Source: a virus. Taken from it: DNA of 31,984 nucleotides. The notes beneath the pieces were generated by a model that was given only the letters and a program-made list of their open reading frames with translations, ran no database searches and was not told where the DNA came from. How positions within the stretch are numbered: the first letter of the stretch is position 1; each line of letters opens with the position of its first letter. Position numbers and translations under genes: made by a program. Shown here in pieces: positions 1-6,636 of this stretch. The stretch lies in IMG/VR virus record IMGVR_UViG_3300006810_000019, positions 1-31,984 of that record. One strand, 5' to 3'.

Positions 1-123
1 ATGCCGATCATCACAGCATTACGCGCCGCAGGCCAGAGCCTACGCGCAATCGCGTCAGCACTTAACACCGCTGACATTCCTACCGCTATGGGCGGCAAAT
101 GGCACGCATCCAGCGTGCGTAAC
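1..123. repeat. Terminal direct repeat, left copy
   Basis: This segment is identical base for base to 31862-31984. It lies inside one open reading frame, the 3' end of the serine recombinase, which continues in frame from the right end. The simplest reading is an assembly overlap on a circular or circularly permuted genome. A true packaged terminal repeat of 123 bp cannot be excluded from sequence alone. Confidence 0.97.
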
Positions 124-135
124 CTAATCGCATAA
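1..135 (+). CDS. Serine recombinase, C-terminal part (continues from the right end)
   Basis: The frame enters at base 1 and stops at TAA 133-135. Joined with 31373-31984 across the repeat it gives one 207-aa recombinase. These last 44 codons encode a compact helical DNA-binding tail with the pattern G-x-S-x-R-x-I-A-x-x-L-N, then I-P-T and GGKW, then a final V-R-N-L-I-A. That pattern is typical of the recombinase DNA-binding region, which reads the crossover site. The in-frame ATG at base 1 is an internal methionine (residue 164 of the joined protein), not a start. The stop overlaps the ribosome-binding sequence AAGGGAGA of the next gene, so the two are probably co-transcribed. See 31373-31984 for the catalytic domain. 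Confidence 0.9.
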   Translation: MPIITALRAAGQSLRAIASALNTADIPTAMGGKWHASSVRNLIA

Positions 136-147
136 GGGAGAAATTTC

Positions 148-279
148 ATGCGTGACATAATCATCGACTTCATCGGAGCAATGGCAATCGCGCTGTTTGC
201 TGTTTGTTTTTTAACCAACGCAGTGACTGACATCTATAACGTATGGGCCTTGATGGCTCGCTTTGGGGGAGCAGTATAA
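148..279 (+). CDS. 43-aa single-span membrane peptide
   Basis: The ATG follows AAGGGAGA (134-141) at good spacing, the same ribosome-binding sequence used by the first two genes of this rightward operon. The 43-aa product has one hydrophobic stretch at about residues 7-23 (I-G-A-M-A-I-A-L-F-A-V-C-F-L) and a short polar tail, so it is probably an inner-membrane peptide. Its TAA shares its last base with the ATG of the exonuclease gene, which implies translational coupling. I do not recognise the family. Position suggests a role in the recombination or immunity unit rather than lysis, because the lysis genes lie in the other unit. Confidence 0.6.
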   Translation: MRDIIIDFIGAMAIALFAVCFLTNAVTDIYNVWALMARFGGAV

Positions 280-1235
280 TGGTCGGCAAGTTAACCAGAG
301 ATGACGCCCTGTCAGCGTCCCGCATACCAGTGCTGCTAAACGCTTCACCGTATGCAACGCCCAACGAGTTGCTGCAAGAAATGCTGGATATCGATGCCGG
401 TGGTCAGCCAGTGCGTATTCCTCAGAATGAGCCAATGTTTTGGGGCGATACGTTAGAAGAAACCATATTGCGTGAAGCTGCCCGGCGTCTTGGCCTGACA
501 GATCTGGAAACAAATTTCACAGAGCCATTTGAGCATCCAACCCTGCCGCTTGGCGCGTCACTAGATGGCCGGGCAAAGGGTAGTGGCACGTTTGTTGATG
601 ATCCATCCAACGGCATTTACTTGCCGAATGATGACAGCATCACGCTAGATGGACCGATACTGCTTGAGGCGAAAAACACAAACGCCTACCCGGCTGAACG
701 CCCAGCCTTGTGGCGCGGCCCATTGCAGATGCAGGCCCAGATGATGTGTACTGGTATAGCACGCGGCGCAGTCTGTGTGTTGCACCAAGGCAACCAGCTT
801 CGCATTTACCTTTATCGCAAGGATAACATTGTGCAGTCACAGATCACTGATGCTGTGCTTAATTTCGAGGAAAGGCGAAAGACGCGGGAGTTTTATCCGG
901 CCTACTCTATCCACGATGCAACCATAGTACATTCGACAACCGACACATCAGCGCGTCCTGTTGAGATTGATGACGAGGATGCCAAGACTGCGCTGGAAGA
1001 TTTAGTCCACGCACAAAAGCACAAGGCAATGGCCGAGGAAGACATTCAGCAAGCCAGTCTCTGTTTGATGAACCTAATGGGCGATGCGGAGGTTGCCTAT
1101 GGGTTGGTCGGCAATCAAAAGTATATGGTTAAGTGGCCGTCCCGACACTACAAGGCGCAGCCGGAGAAAGTAACGCCTGCCAAGCCAGCCAGATCGATGC
1201 GATCAAAAACCCTAGTCATAAAGGAAACAGACTGA
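279..1235 (+). CDS. YqaJ-like PD-(D/E)XK exonuclease
   Basis: The 318-aa protein resembles YqaJ/lambda-exonuclease type viral recombinases, which resect dsDNA 5' ends to prime recombination. Motifs in order are an N-terminal SRIPVLL-NASPYATPNE stretch (about residues 14-30), WGDTLEE with E60, ASLDG with D96, LLEAK with E130 and K132, and a Q-rich motif (Q150, Q152, Q154) after the lysine. This is the E/D/ExK/Q set of the family. I chose ATG 279 because it overlaps the upstream stop (TAATG). An in-frame start 36 bp upstream lies inside the upstream gene and adds residues with no match to the motif pattern. No RecT, Beta or Erf-type annealing partner is recognisable nearby, which is unusual. 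A Cas4-like RecB nuclease is the main alternative, but the Q motif favours YqaJ. Confidence 0.85.
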   Translation: MVGKLTRDDALSASRIPVLLNASPYATPNELLQEMLDIDAGGQPVRIPQNEPMFWGDTLEETILREAARRLGLTDLETNFTEPFEHPTLPLGASLDGRAKGSGTFVDDPSNGIYLPNDDSITLDGPILLEAKNTNAYPAERPALWRGPLQMQAQMMCTGIARGAVCVLHQGNQLRIYLYRKDNIVQSQITDAVLNFEERRKTREFYPAYSIHDATIVHSTTDTSARPVEIDDEDAKTALEDLVHAQKHKAMAEEDIQQASLCLMNLMGDAEVAYGLVGNQKYMVKWPSRHYKAQPEKVTPAKPARSMRSKTLVIKETD

Positions 1236-1441
1236 TGCCGAACAGAAGAGAAACTTCAGTTGATGGCCTGCGCCATCACAAGGAATACATCGAAAGTCAA
1301 AAAAAGGCTTGGGCGAAAGCTACAGCTAATCTTCCCGACAATGCTTTTGCCGATGATGTTAAGCTGCCAGATCCTGTCGGCACGTTTAAGACAAAGCCAA
1401 CGCACGTTGTAACTGCGACAAGTGGGTACGAGGATGGATAA
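1235..1441 (+). CDS. 68-aa hypothetical protein
   Basis: The ATG overlaps the exonuclease stop (TGATG), so it is translationally coupled to it. The protein is polar and mixed-charge, with a basic N-terminal half (RRETSVDGLRHHKEY, KKAWAKA) and an acidic, proline-containing middle (DNAFADDVKLPDP). There is no membrane segment, signal peptide or cysteine motif. I do not recognise a family. Its place directly after the exonuclease makes an accessory or inhibitor-binding role possible, but nothing in the sequence proves this. A longer in-frame reading from 1133 would run through the exonuclease gene and is not credible. Confidence 0.6.
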   Translation: MPNRRETSVDGLRHHKEYIESQKKAWAKATANLPDNAFADDVKLPDPVGTFKTKPTHVVTATSGYEDG

Positions 1442-1652
1442 GGAACACGCATCAGCGGCGCTCACGCCAGCGCAGGAGGCTGTCTACGATGCCATCTCTG
1501 TGTTCCAGCGGGAATATAACTACACGCCGTCCACACGCGAGCTAGGGCGATTTATGGGCAGGGGCCAGAAAACCGTCCAGATCCACATTTGTGCGATAAT
1601 TGATAAGGAAAGGGCTAGACGCATCAATGATCGTCACATAGAGTTATTGTGA
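1434..1652 (+). CDS. LexA-type winged-helix DNA-binding protein
   Basis: The 72-aa protein matches the N-terminal DNA-binding domain of LexA: LTPAQEAVYDAI at residues 10-21, then YTPSTRELGRFMG (30-42, matching the LexA 'PS-x-RE' element), then the recognition helix region and a C-terminal RRINDRHIEL. The LexA dimerisation/autoprotease domain is absent, so it would bind DNA without RecA-dependent self-cleavage. ATG 1434 overlaps the previous stop by 8 bp; an in-frame GTG at 1422 is an alternative start. As last gene of the rightward unit it is a candidate repressor of that unit or of the divergent lytic promoter. Direct regulation is inferred. Confidence 0.8.
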   Translation: MDKEHASAALTPAQEAVYDAISVFQREYNYTPSTRELGRFMGRGQKTVQIHICAIIDKERARRINDRHIELL

Positions 1653-1681
1653 TCTTTGAAAGATCTTTTCTCCCTCCACAG

Positions 1682-1709
1682 CCCCAGCGTTAACGCGCTG
1701 GGGTTTTTT
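1682..1709 (+). terminator. Rho-independent terminator of the rightward unit
   Basis: A perfect 8-bp stem, CCCCAGCG (1682-1689) with CGCTGGGG (1696-1703), has a 6-nt loop and is followed by TTTTTT (1704-1709). It sits 29 bp past the LexA-like stop and abuts the stop of the convergent holin gene. Read leftward the hairpin has no U-tract, so it terminates mainly rightward transcription. A smaller AT-rich dyad, GATCTT-TGA-AAGATC at 1651-1665 followed by TTTTC, lies just before it. Confidence 0.9.
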
Positions 1710-2067
1710 ATTTCTTGGCCTTTAGACTGTCAACGACACCGCCGCCAAAATAAAATCCGAGGATAATCAGCATCGAATAGTTTATTGTGAACTGATCCAT
1801 AACCTTGGTGACTGCGTCCGGGTCACCCCGGCCAGTGATCGTCATGCCAAGCACCAGCATATAGCTGCCCAAGAACGTGGCCCCAAACATCAGCGCGAGG
1901 TAACGCTGCGCGATCTTGAATGGTGCGTATGCTGCCATCAGATCTATCTTGGCCTTGCTCTTGGCTGCGATGGCCTCTTCATCACTGGTGTGCATATCAT
2001 CAATCAGCTTCATGCCCTGACTGATAACGTCACCCGATCCTAATATTTTTGCTAAAGCTCCAAGCAT
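1708..2067 (-). CDS. Holin, GTA_holin_3TM-like
   Basis: The 119-aa protein has a polar N-terminal half with an Ala/Lys-rich segment (residues 30-45). Two clear membrane segments follow at about 57-77 (LALMFGATFLGSYMLVLGMTI) and 95-114 (INYSMLIILGFYFGGGVV), and it ends in SLKAKK. This resembles the three-span holins of phages and gene transfer agents (GTA_holin_3TM), which form membrane lesions at the end of infection. The ATG at 2067 overlaps the upstream stop (TAATG); an upstream in-frame start would run through the previous gene. It is the last gene of the leftward unit, four coding frames after the endolysin counting the doubtful ones. Only two spans are obvious, so topology is uncertain. 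Confidence 0.7.
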   Translation of the reverse strand: MLGALAKILGSGDVISQGMKLIDDMHTSDEEAIAAKSKAKIDLMAAYAPFKIAQRYLALMFGATFLGSYMLVLGMTITGRGDPDAVTKVMDQFTINYSMLIILGFYFGGGVVDSLKAKK

Positions 2068-2252
2068 TACTCTGTCCTCATTGCTATATCTGTTGCTAGG
2101 CAAACCATTTCCTTGTTCACCGGCATTCTCTCTTCCCAGCTTATTCGCGTCCCGGCAACGTGGCACCCAGCCATTGTATCATGCTGGCTCAAAATGTGTG
2201 GCGTTATACTGCCATCAGCCGACACGATAATCATCAGTAGTAACCACTGCAT
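2067..2252 (-). CDS. Small exported two-cysteine protein
   Basis: The 61-aa protein starts at ATG 2252 behind GGAGGAACAGAG, a strong ribosome-binding site. Its hydrophobic N-terminus (MQWLLLMIIVSADG) looks like a short signal peptide or anchor. The remainder is polar with two cysteines (C30 and C51) that could form a disulfide in the periplasm. The layout, hydrophobic start, then C-x-V-A-G-x-R, then VC near the C-terminus, resembles the 65-aa protein at 3581-3778. I do not recognise a named family. Position between lysozyme and holin suggests a lysis accessory, but spanin function is not supported because there is no lipobox or long coiled coil. Confidence 0.6.
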   Translation of the reverse strand: MQWLLLMIIVSADGSITPHILSQHDTMAGCHVAGTRISWEERMPVNKEMVCLATDIAMRTE

Positions 2253-2304
2253 CTCTGTTCCTCCTCGCCTGCTCCTCGGTGGTGCGGTTGTGCATATCCC
2301 ACAT
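2215..2304 (-). CDS. Candidate 29-aa peptide (weak)
   Basis: An ATG at 2304 lies 2 bp after the lysozyme stop (TGATCATG) and opens a 29-codon frame rich in charged residues (NRTTEEQARRNRD). It overlaps the next gene by 38 bp, and the region also has to supply that gene's ribosome-binding site. Spacing fits the tight packing of this operon, but there is no clear ribosome-binding site and the peptide is too short for composition to decide. It may be only a leader. Confidence 0.2.
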   Translation of the reverse strand: MWDMHNRTTEEQARRNRDAVVTTDDYRVG

Positions 2305-2306
2305 GA

Positions 2307-2726
2307 TCACGGCCACTCTCCACTGATCATCATCCCAGCCATATCATCGGCACGTTTGCCGACCTGATCAGCCCAGCGGCTGTCAAGCATCTGCGCCGCA
2401 GCTTCGCCGTAGTCTCCAGCCTCAATCGCCGCTTGAGCCTTCTTGAACTTGTCCCAGCGCGGCTTGCCTAGATTGAACAGGAGTGAGATTACAACGGCCT
2501 GACGCGGCTCGTTAAGCCCAGCAAACCACCCATACGTCTCAGCCTCTGCCTGACACCTCTTTAGATCGTTATCCAGCAGGTAGTCAACCTCATCGTCTGA
2601 CAGACCGCCGCCCAGTTCCTTGTCGATCAAGCGACCCACGCCAATCGTCAGATATCCACGGCTGTCTTGATAGGCGTGTTTAACCACACCCTCGTGGTGC
2701 TTAATCATCTCAATTAGTTTATTCAT
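2307..2726 (-). CDS. Endolysin, T4-type lysozyme (GH24)
   Basis: The 139-aa protein is a muramidase that cleaves the glycan backbone of peptidoglycan. The GH24 catalytic triad is visible: E12 in IKHHEG, D21 in AYQDSRGY, and T27 in LTIGVG, matching T4 lysozyme E11/D20/T26. A second family signature, ALISLLFNLG-like (here VVISLLFNLG), lies near residue 87. There is no signal peptide, so it should depend on the holin for release. I chose ATG 2726 (GGAGACCCGGA just upstream) over a start six codons earlier; it overlaps the previous stop by 8 bp. Confidence 0.95.
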   Translation of the reverse strand: MNKLIEMIKHHEGVVKHAYQDSRGYLTIGVGRLIDKELGGGLSDDEVDYLLDNDLKRCQAEAETYGWFAGLNEPRQAVVISLLFNLGKPRWDKFKKAQAAIEAGDYGEAAAQMLDSRWADQVGKRADDMAGMMISGEWP

Positions 2727-3168
2727 TCCGGGTCTCCATAACAATTTGGACGGCCTTTTCCCAAGACCTTTGCTCTAGGTCGTCCTGATAAAACCAACTT
2801 GGTGGTCTTCGTTGAGTGTACTGGTTCACCGAACAAGCCGCTGTAAAATGTACCTTGCGGTCATTGATGGCGCAATGCGCCAAAACATCAAACTGCTCAA
2901 GCGTTGGTAAGGTTTTTTTGTTCCGGCCAGATGCGTTCTGAAACTGGTATCCAATCGCACGATCTCTTTGTTTGTGAATTTGCGCCGATTTCACTTGGAC
3001 ACGCATGAAGTCTTGACCACTCCAAGCCACCAGATCAACCGAATCCTGCTGAGACATAGAGACACGCCAGCCGAGGCCAAGCAACGCGGCTGCTGTAATG
3101 TATTCTCCGGTCAACCCGGTTGTGGTGGCAGTGATGTTTATATTTGGCCCCTCATCCACAAACCCCAA
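2719..3168 (-). CDS. PD-(D/E)XK endonuclease-like protein, unusual start
   Basis: The protein has the layout of small resolvase/homing-type PD-(D/E)XK nucleases: TGLTGEY (E22 counted from TTG 3168), a hydrophobic helix, QQDSVDLVAW with D45, then MRVQVKSAQ with Q58-x-K60 in place of E-x-K. The C-terminal half is conserved-looking but unassigned. The start is unclear. There is no ATG; TTG 3168 and GTG 3159 both lie inside the upstream gene (stop 3138-3140). An ATA overlapping that stop, preceded by GAGGGG, is another possibility. A nuclease inside a lysis cassette is odd and could be a late-acquired gene or a DNA-processing enzyme. The Q-for-E change may lower or alter activity. Confidence 0.65.
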   Translation of the reverse strand: MGFVDEGPNINITATTTGLTGEYITAAALLGLGWRVSMSQQDSVDLVAWSGQDFMRVQVKSAQIHKQRDRAIGYQFQNASGRNKKTLPTLEQFDVLAHCAINDRKVHFTAACSVNQYTQRRPPSWFYQDDLEQRSWEKAVQIVMETRNE

Positions 3169-3581
3169 GCAATCAGGGCTGCGACAACACTGACAAGCAA
3201 GGCGACGACAATGCCGACACCTATTTTTTCCTGTAGTTTTGCCCTGCGCTTTGCGGCACGTTTTGCTGCGTCTGCCCGGCCTGTTTTTGCTTCTTTGCAG
3301 AAACGCTCATAATCTCGCCACATTCCGGCACGACCAGCATATATCATCAGTTCCTTGAGTTGCTTTTCTTTTTCCCTGATTTGCTCAAGAGCCATAAACT
3401 CTTCAAGGTCAGAGCCGCCAACGCCACGCGCACGTTTTTTGTTGCCTTCGCGCTGCAACTCTTCCTTGCAAGACAAGAACTTATTGATGGCCTTGCCAGC
3501 CTTCGCAATATCGTGGCCGTTATTCACGACCTGTTTGATAACCGCAAAAGCGGCGTTTGCTGCGGCGAGTTCAGCTAACAT
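3138..3581 (-). CDS. Coiled-coil protein with C-terminal membrane anchor
   Basis: The 147-aa protein has an Ala-rich N-terminus (MLAELAAANAAFAVIKQ) and a long charged helical middle (about residues 58-118, rich in E, K, R and A). One strong membrane span sits at 121-143 (GVGIVVALLVSVVAALIAWGLWM), ending in RGQI. This architecture is common in uncharacterised proteins of aquatic phages beside the lysis genes. The ATG overlaps the previous stop (TGATG). A tail-anchored, cytoplasm-facing protein is the likely topology. It could act as a holin partner or inner-membrane lysis factor, but it is not a recognisable spanin. Confidence 0.65.
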   Translation of the reverse strand: MLAELAAANAAFAVIKQVVNNGHDIAKAGKAINKFLSCKEELQREGNKKRARGVGGSDLEEFMALEQIREKEKQLKELMIYAGRAGMWRDYERFCKEAKTGRADAAKRAAKRRAKLQEKIGVGIVVALLVSVVAALIAWGLWMRGQI

Positions 3582-3778
3582 CAGTCATACACCTTTTGGT
3601 CTGGTCCAACGATGACGGGGATGCAGACGGAAGTTACATCGCCGCCCTGCTTGTGCAGCCGCTGGGCAAAATAAACGCAGCGGTCCACTGATCTGAAATA
3701 CATATCGCTTGAGACTTTGCGCTTGTCCTCACCAACACCAAGCCAAACGGTCAACAGGAAAGCGTGAAAAATATCCAC
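3581..3778 (-). CDS. Small N-terminally hydrophobic two-cysteine protein
   Basis: The 65-aa frame starts at GTG 3778, one base after the stop of the upstream gene. The ATG at 3780 opens a different frame that stops after 9 codons. The N-terminus (IFHAFLLTVWLGVG) is signal- or anchor-like. Two cysteines follow, C34 in SVDRC and C52 in VTSVC. This pattern resembles the 61-aa protein at 2067-2252, and both flank lysis genes. The family is unknown. Tight stop/start spacing implies translational coupling. Confidence 0.55.
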   Translation of the reverse strand: MDIFHAFLLTVWLGVGEDKRKVSSDMYFRSVDRCVYFAQRLHKQGGDVTSVCIPVIVGPDQKVYD

Positions 3779-3779
3779 A

Positions 3780-3944
3780 TCAGTCGCGCCCCGTGATCCG
3801 CTTGACAGTCTCGGTTTCCCATATTCGGATCAGCACCCAAATACCAGTGATGATAGCTACCGCATTCGGTGCCATATCCATAAAAGCAGCGGCAGTCCCC
3901 GTACCCGCCGCGACATCAACAAATATTTTCTGATCTTCTGGCAT
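3780..3944 (-). CDS. 54-aa single-span membrane protein, holin-like
   Basis: An ATG at 3944 behind AAGAGGCGTAA opens a 54-codon frame ending at TGA 3780-3782. The product has an acidic N-terminus (MPEDQKIFVDV), Gly/Ala/Thr-rich middle, one span at about residues 28-42 (AVAIITGIWVLIRIW) and a basic tail (ETVKRITGRD). Size and topology fit small class III or pinholin-like proteins. It is the first gene after the tail fibre and opens the lysis cassette. A second holin-type protein lies at 1708-2067, so one of the two may be an antiholin. Function is inferred from position and topology. Confidence 0.55.
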   Translation of the reverse strand: MPEDQKIFVDVAAGTGTAAAFMDMAPNAVAIITGIWVLIRIWETETVKRITGRD

Positions 3945-3953
3945 TTACGCCTC

Positions 3954-6599
3954 TTAACAAGCCATCAAGACGCAAGGCACGAGGAACGTACCGTCGTCGT
4001 ATGTATGTGAAACTGTTGTGCTAGTGACTTTCGCAATTGTTTTTGACCGCACGATGTCATCGCCTTGTGGCTTGGCTGTACCGTCACCAGCAGACATTAA
4101 CAAGTCTCCTCGCGCCACTGTTGTGCCTTGTGCAATGCGGATGACCATATCGCCAGTCATTGCAATATTCATATCAGCAGTGTGGTCAGTATCGTCATCA
4201 TCGTAGTTCACAAACACGCCAGCTACGTTTGCGTCACCCTCAACTGATGATACAGCCATACAGTTAAGCTGTTCGTTGTCTTCATCGTAGGCATCAACAG
4301 CCGGTGTCTTTTCATCACCAACCGACACGCCTTCTGGCAATTCATCACCTTCCTCATAATAGGTGGCAGCTTGTGCCTCGTGATGCCAGACCGCCATTTG
4401 GTCGAGGTTGGTCATCACGGTGCCTTTGACTAAGCCGTTGATACGGTTGCCGTCTGTTGCTTGTGACCAACGCGCAAGGTGTCCACCGTTGTAGCTAACA
4501 GTTGAGCCGGATACAGAGATGTTACCTTCTTGTGTTCCGTCCTGATAAAAAATTATCAAGGCACCATCGTTGCTAAGACGGTTCAGTTCCAGCGGCTCAC
4601 CGCCGCTGCGGGTGAACTGCGCTATATCAACATCCCCACGCAAAGCCAGCCCAGCAGTCCCAATACCGTCAGCCGTTTTGCCAACATTTAAATTCCCGCC
4701 TGATGTGACGCGGAGTCGTTCTGAGCCACCAGTGTTGACAGCCAACCTGTTCTGCGGGTCGAGGATGATATTACTAGAGGCACCGCCACTGGCAGAAATG
4801 TAGTTGTCACCGTTTCTGTTGAAGGTGACATTGCTGCCAGACGTTCCTAAAACTAAATTTGCATTTGTTCCTGTGACGGTTACCCCATCAGCCGTCACAG
4901 TGCCAGTGACATCCACGCCTGTGTTGGTGGTGGCGAGTTTCTTTGAGCCATCATAATACAAATCAACTGCGCCATTTGATGCCGCTTGAATGTAACTTTC
5001 AGCACCATTGCCTTTGCCCATCTCAAGATTAGACGCCCAGATTCGTAAGTTGCCTGTTCCACCATCATCTTTAATGTAACTGTGGCTTCCATCGTGATAA
5101 ATCTGCAAGTCAGACCCAGCACCGAAGATGCACTTATCTGAATCTGCAAATAGAATATCGTTGCCGTTGCTTTGTAAATCACCGCCAAGCTGGGGTGTGG
5201 TGTCGCCAGACAATTCAGTAGCCGCAGCAATGCTAAGTGTCTCGTTGCCGCCATCACTGCCCTCTGTCAGCGTGACGTTTGTGCCTGCTGTCAGCTTGCC
5301 ATTAAGATAACCGGCGGTGGTGTCGTTTGACGATACAGCCACAAGCACATCGGTGTCAGCATCAATCGACACCCAAGCCGAACCGTTGTAAACCTTTAGC
5401 GTATTTGATGTCGTGTTAAAGAACAGATCCCCTGCATCAAGCGATGATGTCGGATCGCTAGAGCCAATCCGATAGCGCACTGCAAATGTGTTCACATCGG
5501 TTATGTTCGCGGCTGTAGTGTTGACGTTGGCTATTGAACCGGCAGTGGTATTGATGTTTGCTATCGATCCGGCTGCTGTGTTGACGTTACCTATTGAACC
5601 AGCAACGGTTGTAACATTTGCCGAAACCCCAGCCACAGTAGTCACGTTAGCCGCAATATCCTCAACAGCAGAAACATCTGATGCAATGTCAGCAACAGCA
5701 GTTATGTCAGATGATATGTCTGCAAGAGCGTCCATATCAGCAACAATGGCTGCTGTCCCTAATGTGTTCATATCAGCAACAGCATCAGCCGTACCAAGCC
5801 GACCTATCTCAGTAGTTTTGCCAGCCACCGCACCAATGTCCGTGGCATCAGCCGCCACGGCATTGATATTAGAGGCATTGCCATCCACAGCGGTTACATT
5901 GCTTGAAATGCCAGCGACAGTCGTGACGTTGCTGCTAATTCCTGCCACCGTAGTGACGTTGGCCGAGATCCCGGCAGTGGTCGTGATTGCGTTGGTAGCC
6001 GTTGTACCGTCTTGGATGTCAGCCAAAAGCGCAATGTCAGCCGCCGCCGCAGATACTGTTGTAACGTCAGACACGGTTGGCCCGACCTCTGGGTTGCCGG
6101 TGCTGCTGTTAAATGCAAGATACTTCCCAGCGCGGTCTGCCTTGGCTGGCAACGTCATGTCTAGCGTGCCGCCATCAGCCACAAGCGCTGGGTCAAATAC
6201 AGGCGCACGCATTGTGCGCTCGCCTTCCTCGGCAAGCTGCTGATCAAAGATAGTCAGGCTGTCTAGCTGTTCATTCAAGCTGGACGCCAACAGATCGCCA
6301 GCAGTCACAAAATCTGTGGTGCGCTCAATGTCTCTTGCGCCAACTACAATCACAGTGTCGTTGCTGTCTGGCGTCTCCGGCACATTGCCGCCAACATTAA
6401 CCACCAGCGTCACAGAGCCGGTGCCGTTGGCATTGATTGTTACGTTGTAGTCAGTGGTCTTTGTCAGCTTGGTTGTGTTGAAATAAACCGCCAGATCATC
6501 ATCGTCTAGGATCTCAAATGTAAACGCATATGGCCCGGTGCCAGCCGAGCCGGTAAAAACCTTGCGCCGCGTCACCGCGTTAATATTATAGTCAGCCAT
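3954..6599 (-). CDS. Tail fibre protein, T7 gp17-like N-terminus
   Basis: The 881-aa protein begins with a domain like the T7 fibre N-terminus that docks on the tail (about residues 1-150: FTGSAGTGPYAFTFEIL, TTDYNVT, then DIERTTDF). Residues about 196-375 are degenerate 11-14-residue repeats of the type N-V-T-T-V-A-G-I/S-S, low in charge, expected to form a trimeric shaft. Next come a beta-rich segment (LQIYHDGSHSYIKDD near 500, DLYYDGSKKLATT near 550) typical of aquatic phage fibres, and an acidic C-terminal domain (from about 735, with YDEDNEQLNC and NYDDDDTDH) that probably binds the receptor or chaperones trimerisation. The gene has a good ribosome-binding site (GAGGCACAGAT). There is no reverse transcriptase or template repeat, so no BPP-1-style fibre diversification. 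Confidence 0.88.
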   Translation of the reverse strand: MADYNINAVTRRKVFTGSAGTGPYAFTFEILDDDDLAVYFNTTKLTKTTDYNVTINANGTGSVTLVVNVGGNVPETPDSNDTVIVVGARDIERTTDFVTAGDLLASSLNEQLDSLTIFDQQLAEEGERTMRAPVFDPALVADGGTLDMTLPAKADRAGKYLAFNSSTGNPEVGPTVSDVTTVSAAAADIALLADIQDGTTATNAITTTAGISANVTTVAGISSNVTTVAGISSNVTAVDGNASNINAVAADATDIGAVAGKTTEIGRLGTADAVADMNTLGTAAIVADMDALADISSDITAVADIASDVSAVEDIAANVTTVAGVSANVTTVAGSIGNVNTAAGSIANINTTAGSIANVNTTAANITDVNTFAVRYRIGSSDPTSSLDAGDLFFNTTSNTLKVYNGSAWVSIDADTDVLVAVSSNDTTAGYLNGKLTAGTNVTLTEGSDGGNETLSIAAATELSGDTTPQLGGDLQSNGNDILFADSDKCIFGAGSDLQIYHDGSHSYIKDDGGTGNLRIWASNLEMGKGNGAESYIQAASNGAVDLYYDGSKKLATTNTGVDVTGTVTADGVTVTGTNANLVLGTSGSNVTFNRNGDNYISASGGASSNIILDPQNRLAVNTGGSERLRVTSGGNLNVGKTADGIGTAGLALRGDVDIAQFTRSGGEPLELNRLSNDGALIIFYQDGTQEGNISVSGSTVSYNGGHLARWSQATDGNRINGLVKGTVMTNLDQMAVWHHEAQAATYYEEGDELPEGVSVGDEKTPAVDAYDEDNEQLNCMAVSSVEGDANVAGVFVNYDDDDTDHTADMNIAMTGDMVIRIAQGTTVARGDLLMSAGDGTAKPQGDDIVRSKTIAKVTSTTVSHTYDDGTFLVPCVLMAC

Positions 6600-6636
6600 A
6601 TCTGTGCCTCATTTCGTTGCGCGTATTGTACATCAT

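Noticed and set aside
4895-5257. 120-aa minus-strand frame inside the fibre gene
   Set aside because: It is an out-of-frame reading of the fibre gene, with no start signal and shadow-like composition; the fibre frame carries recognisable domains.
5488-6243. 251-aa open frame on the plus strand
   Set aside because: It is the antisense of the fibre repeat region; its V/A/T/S-rich repetitive product and stop-free length follow from the repeats on the other strand.
3954-6599. Diversity-generating retroelement as in BPP-1
   Set aside because: No reverse transcriptase and no template/variable repeat pair were seen anywhere in the window.
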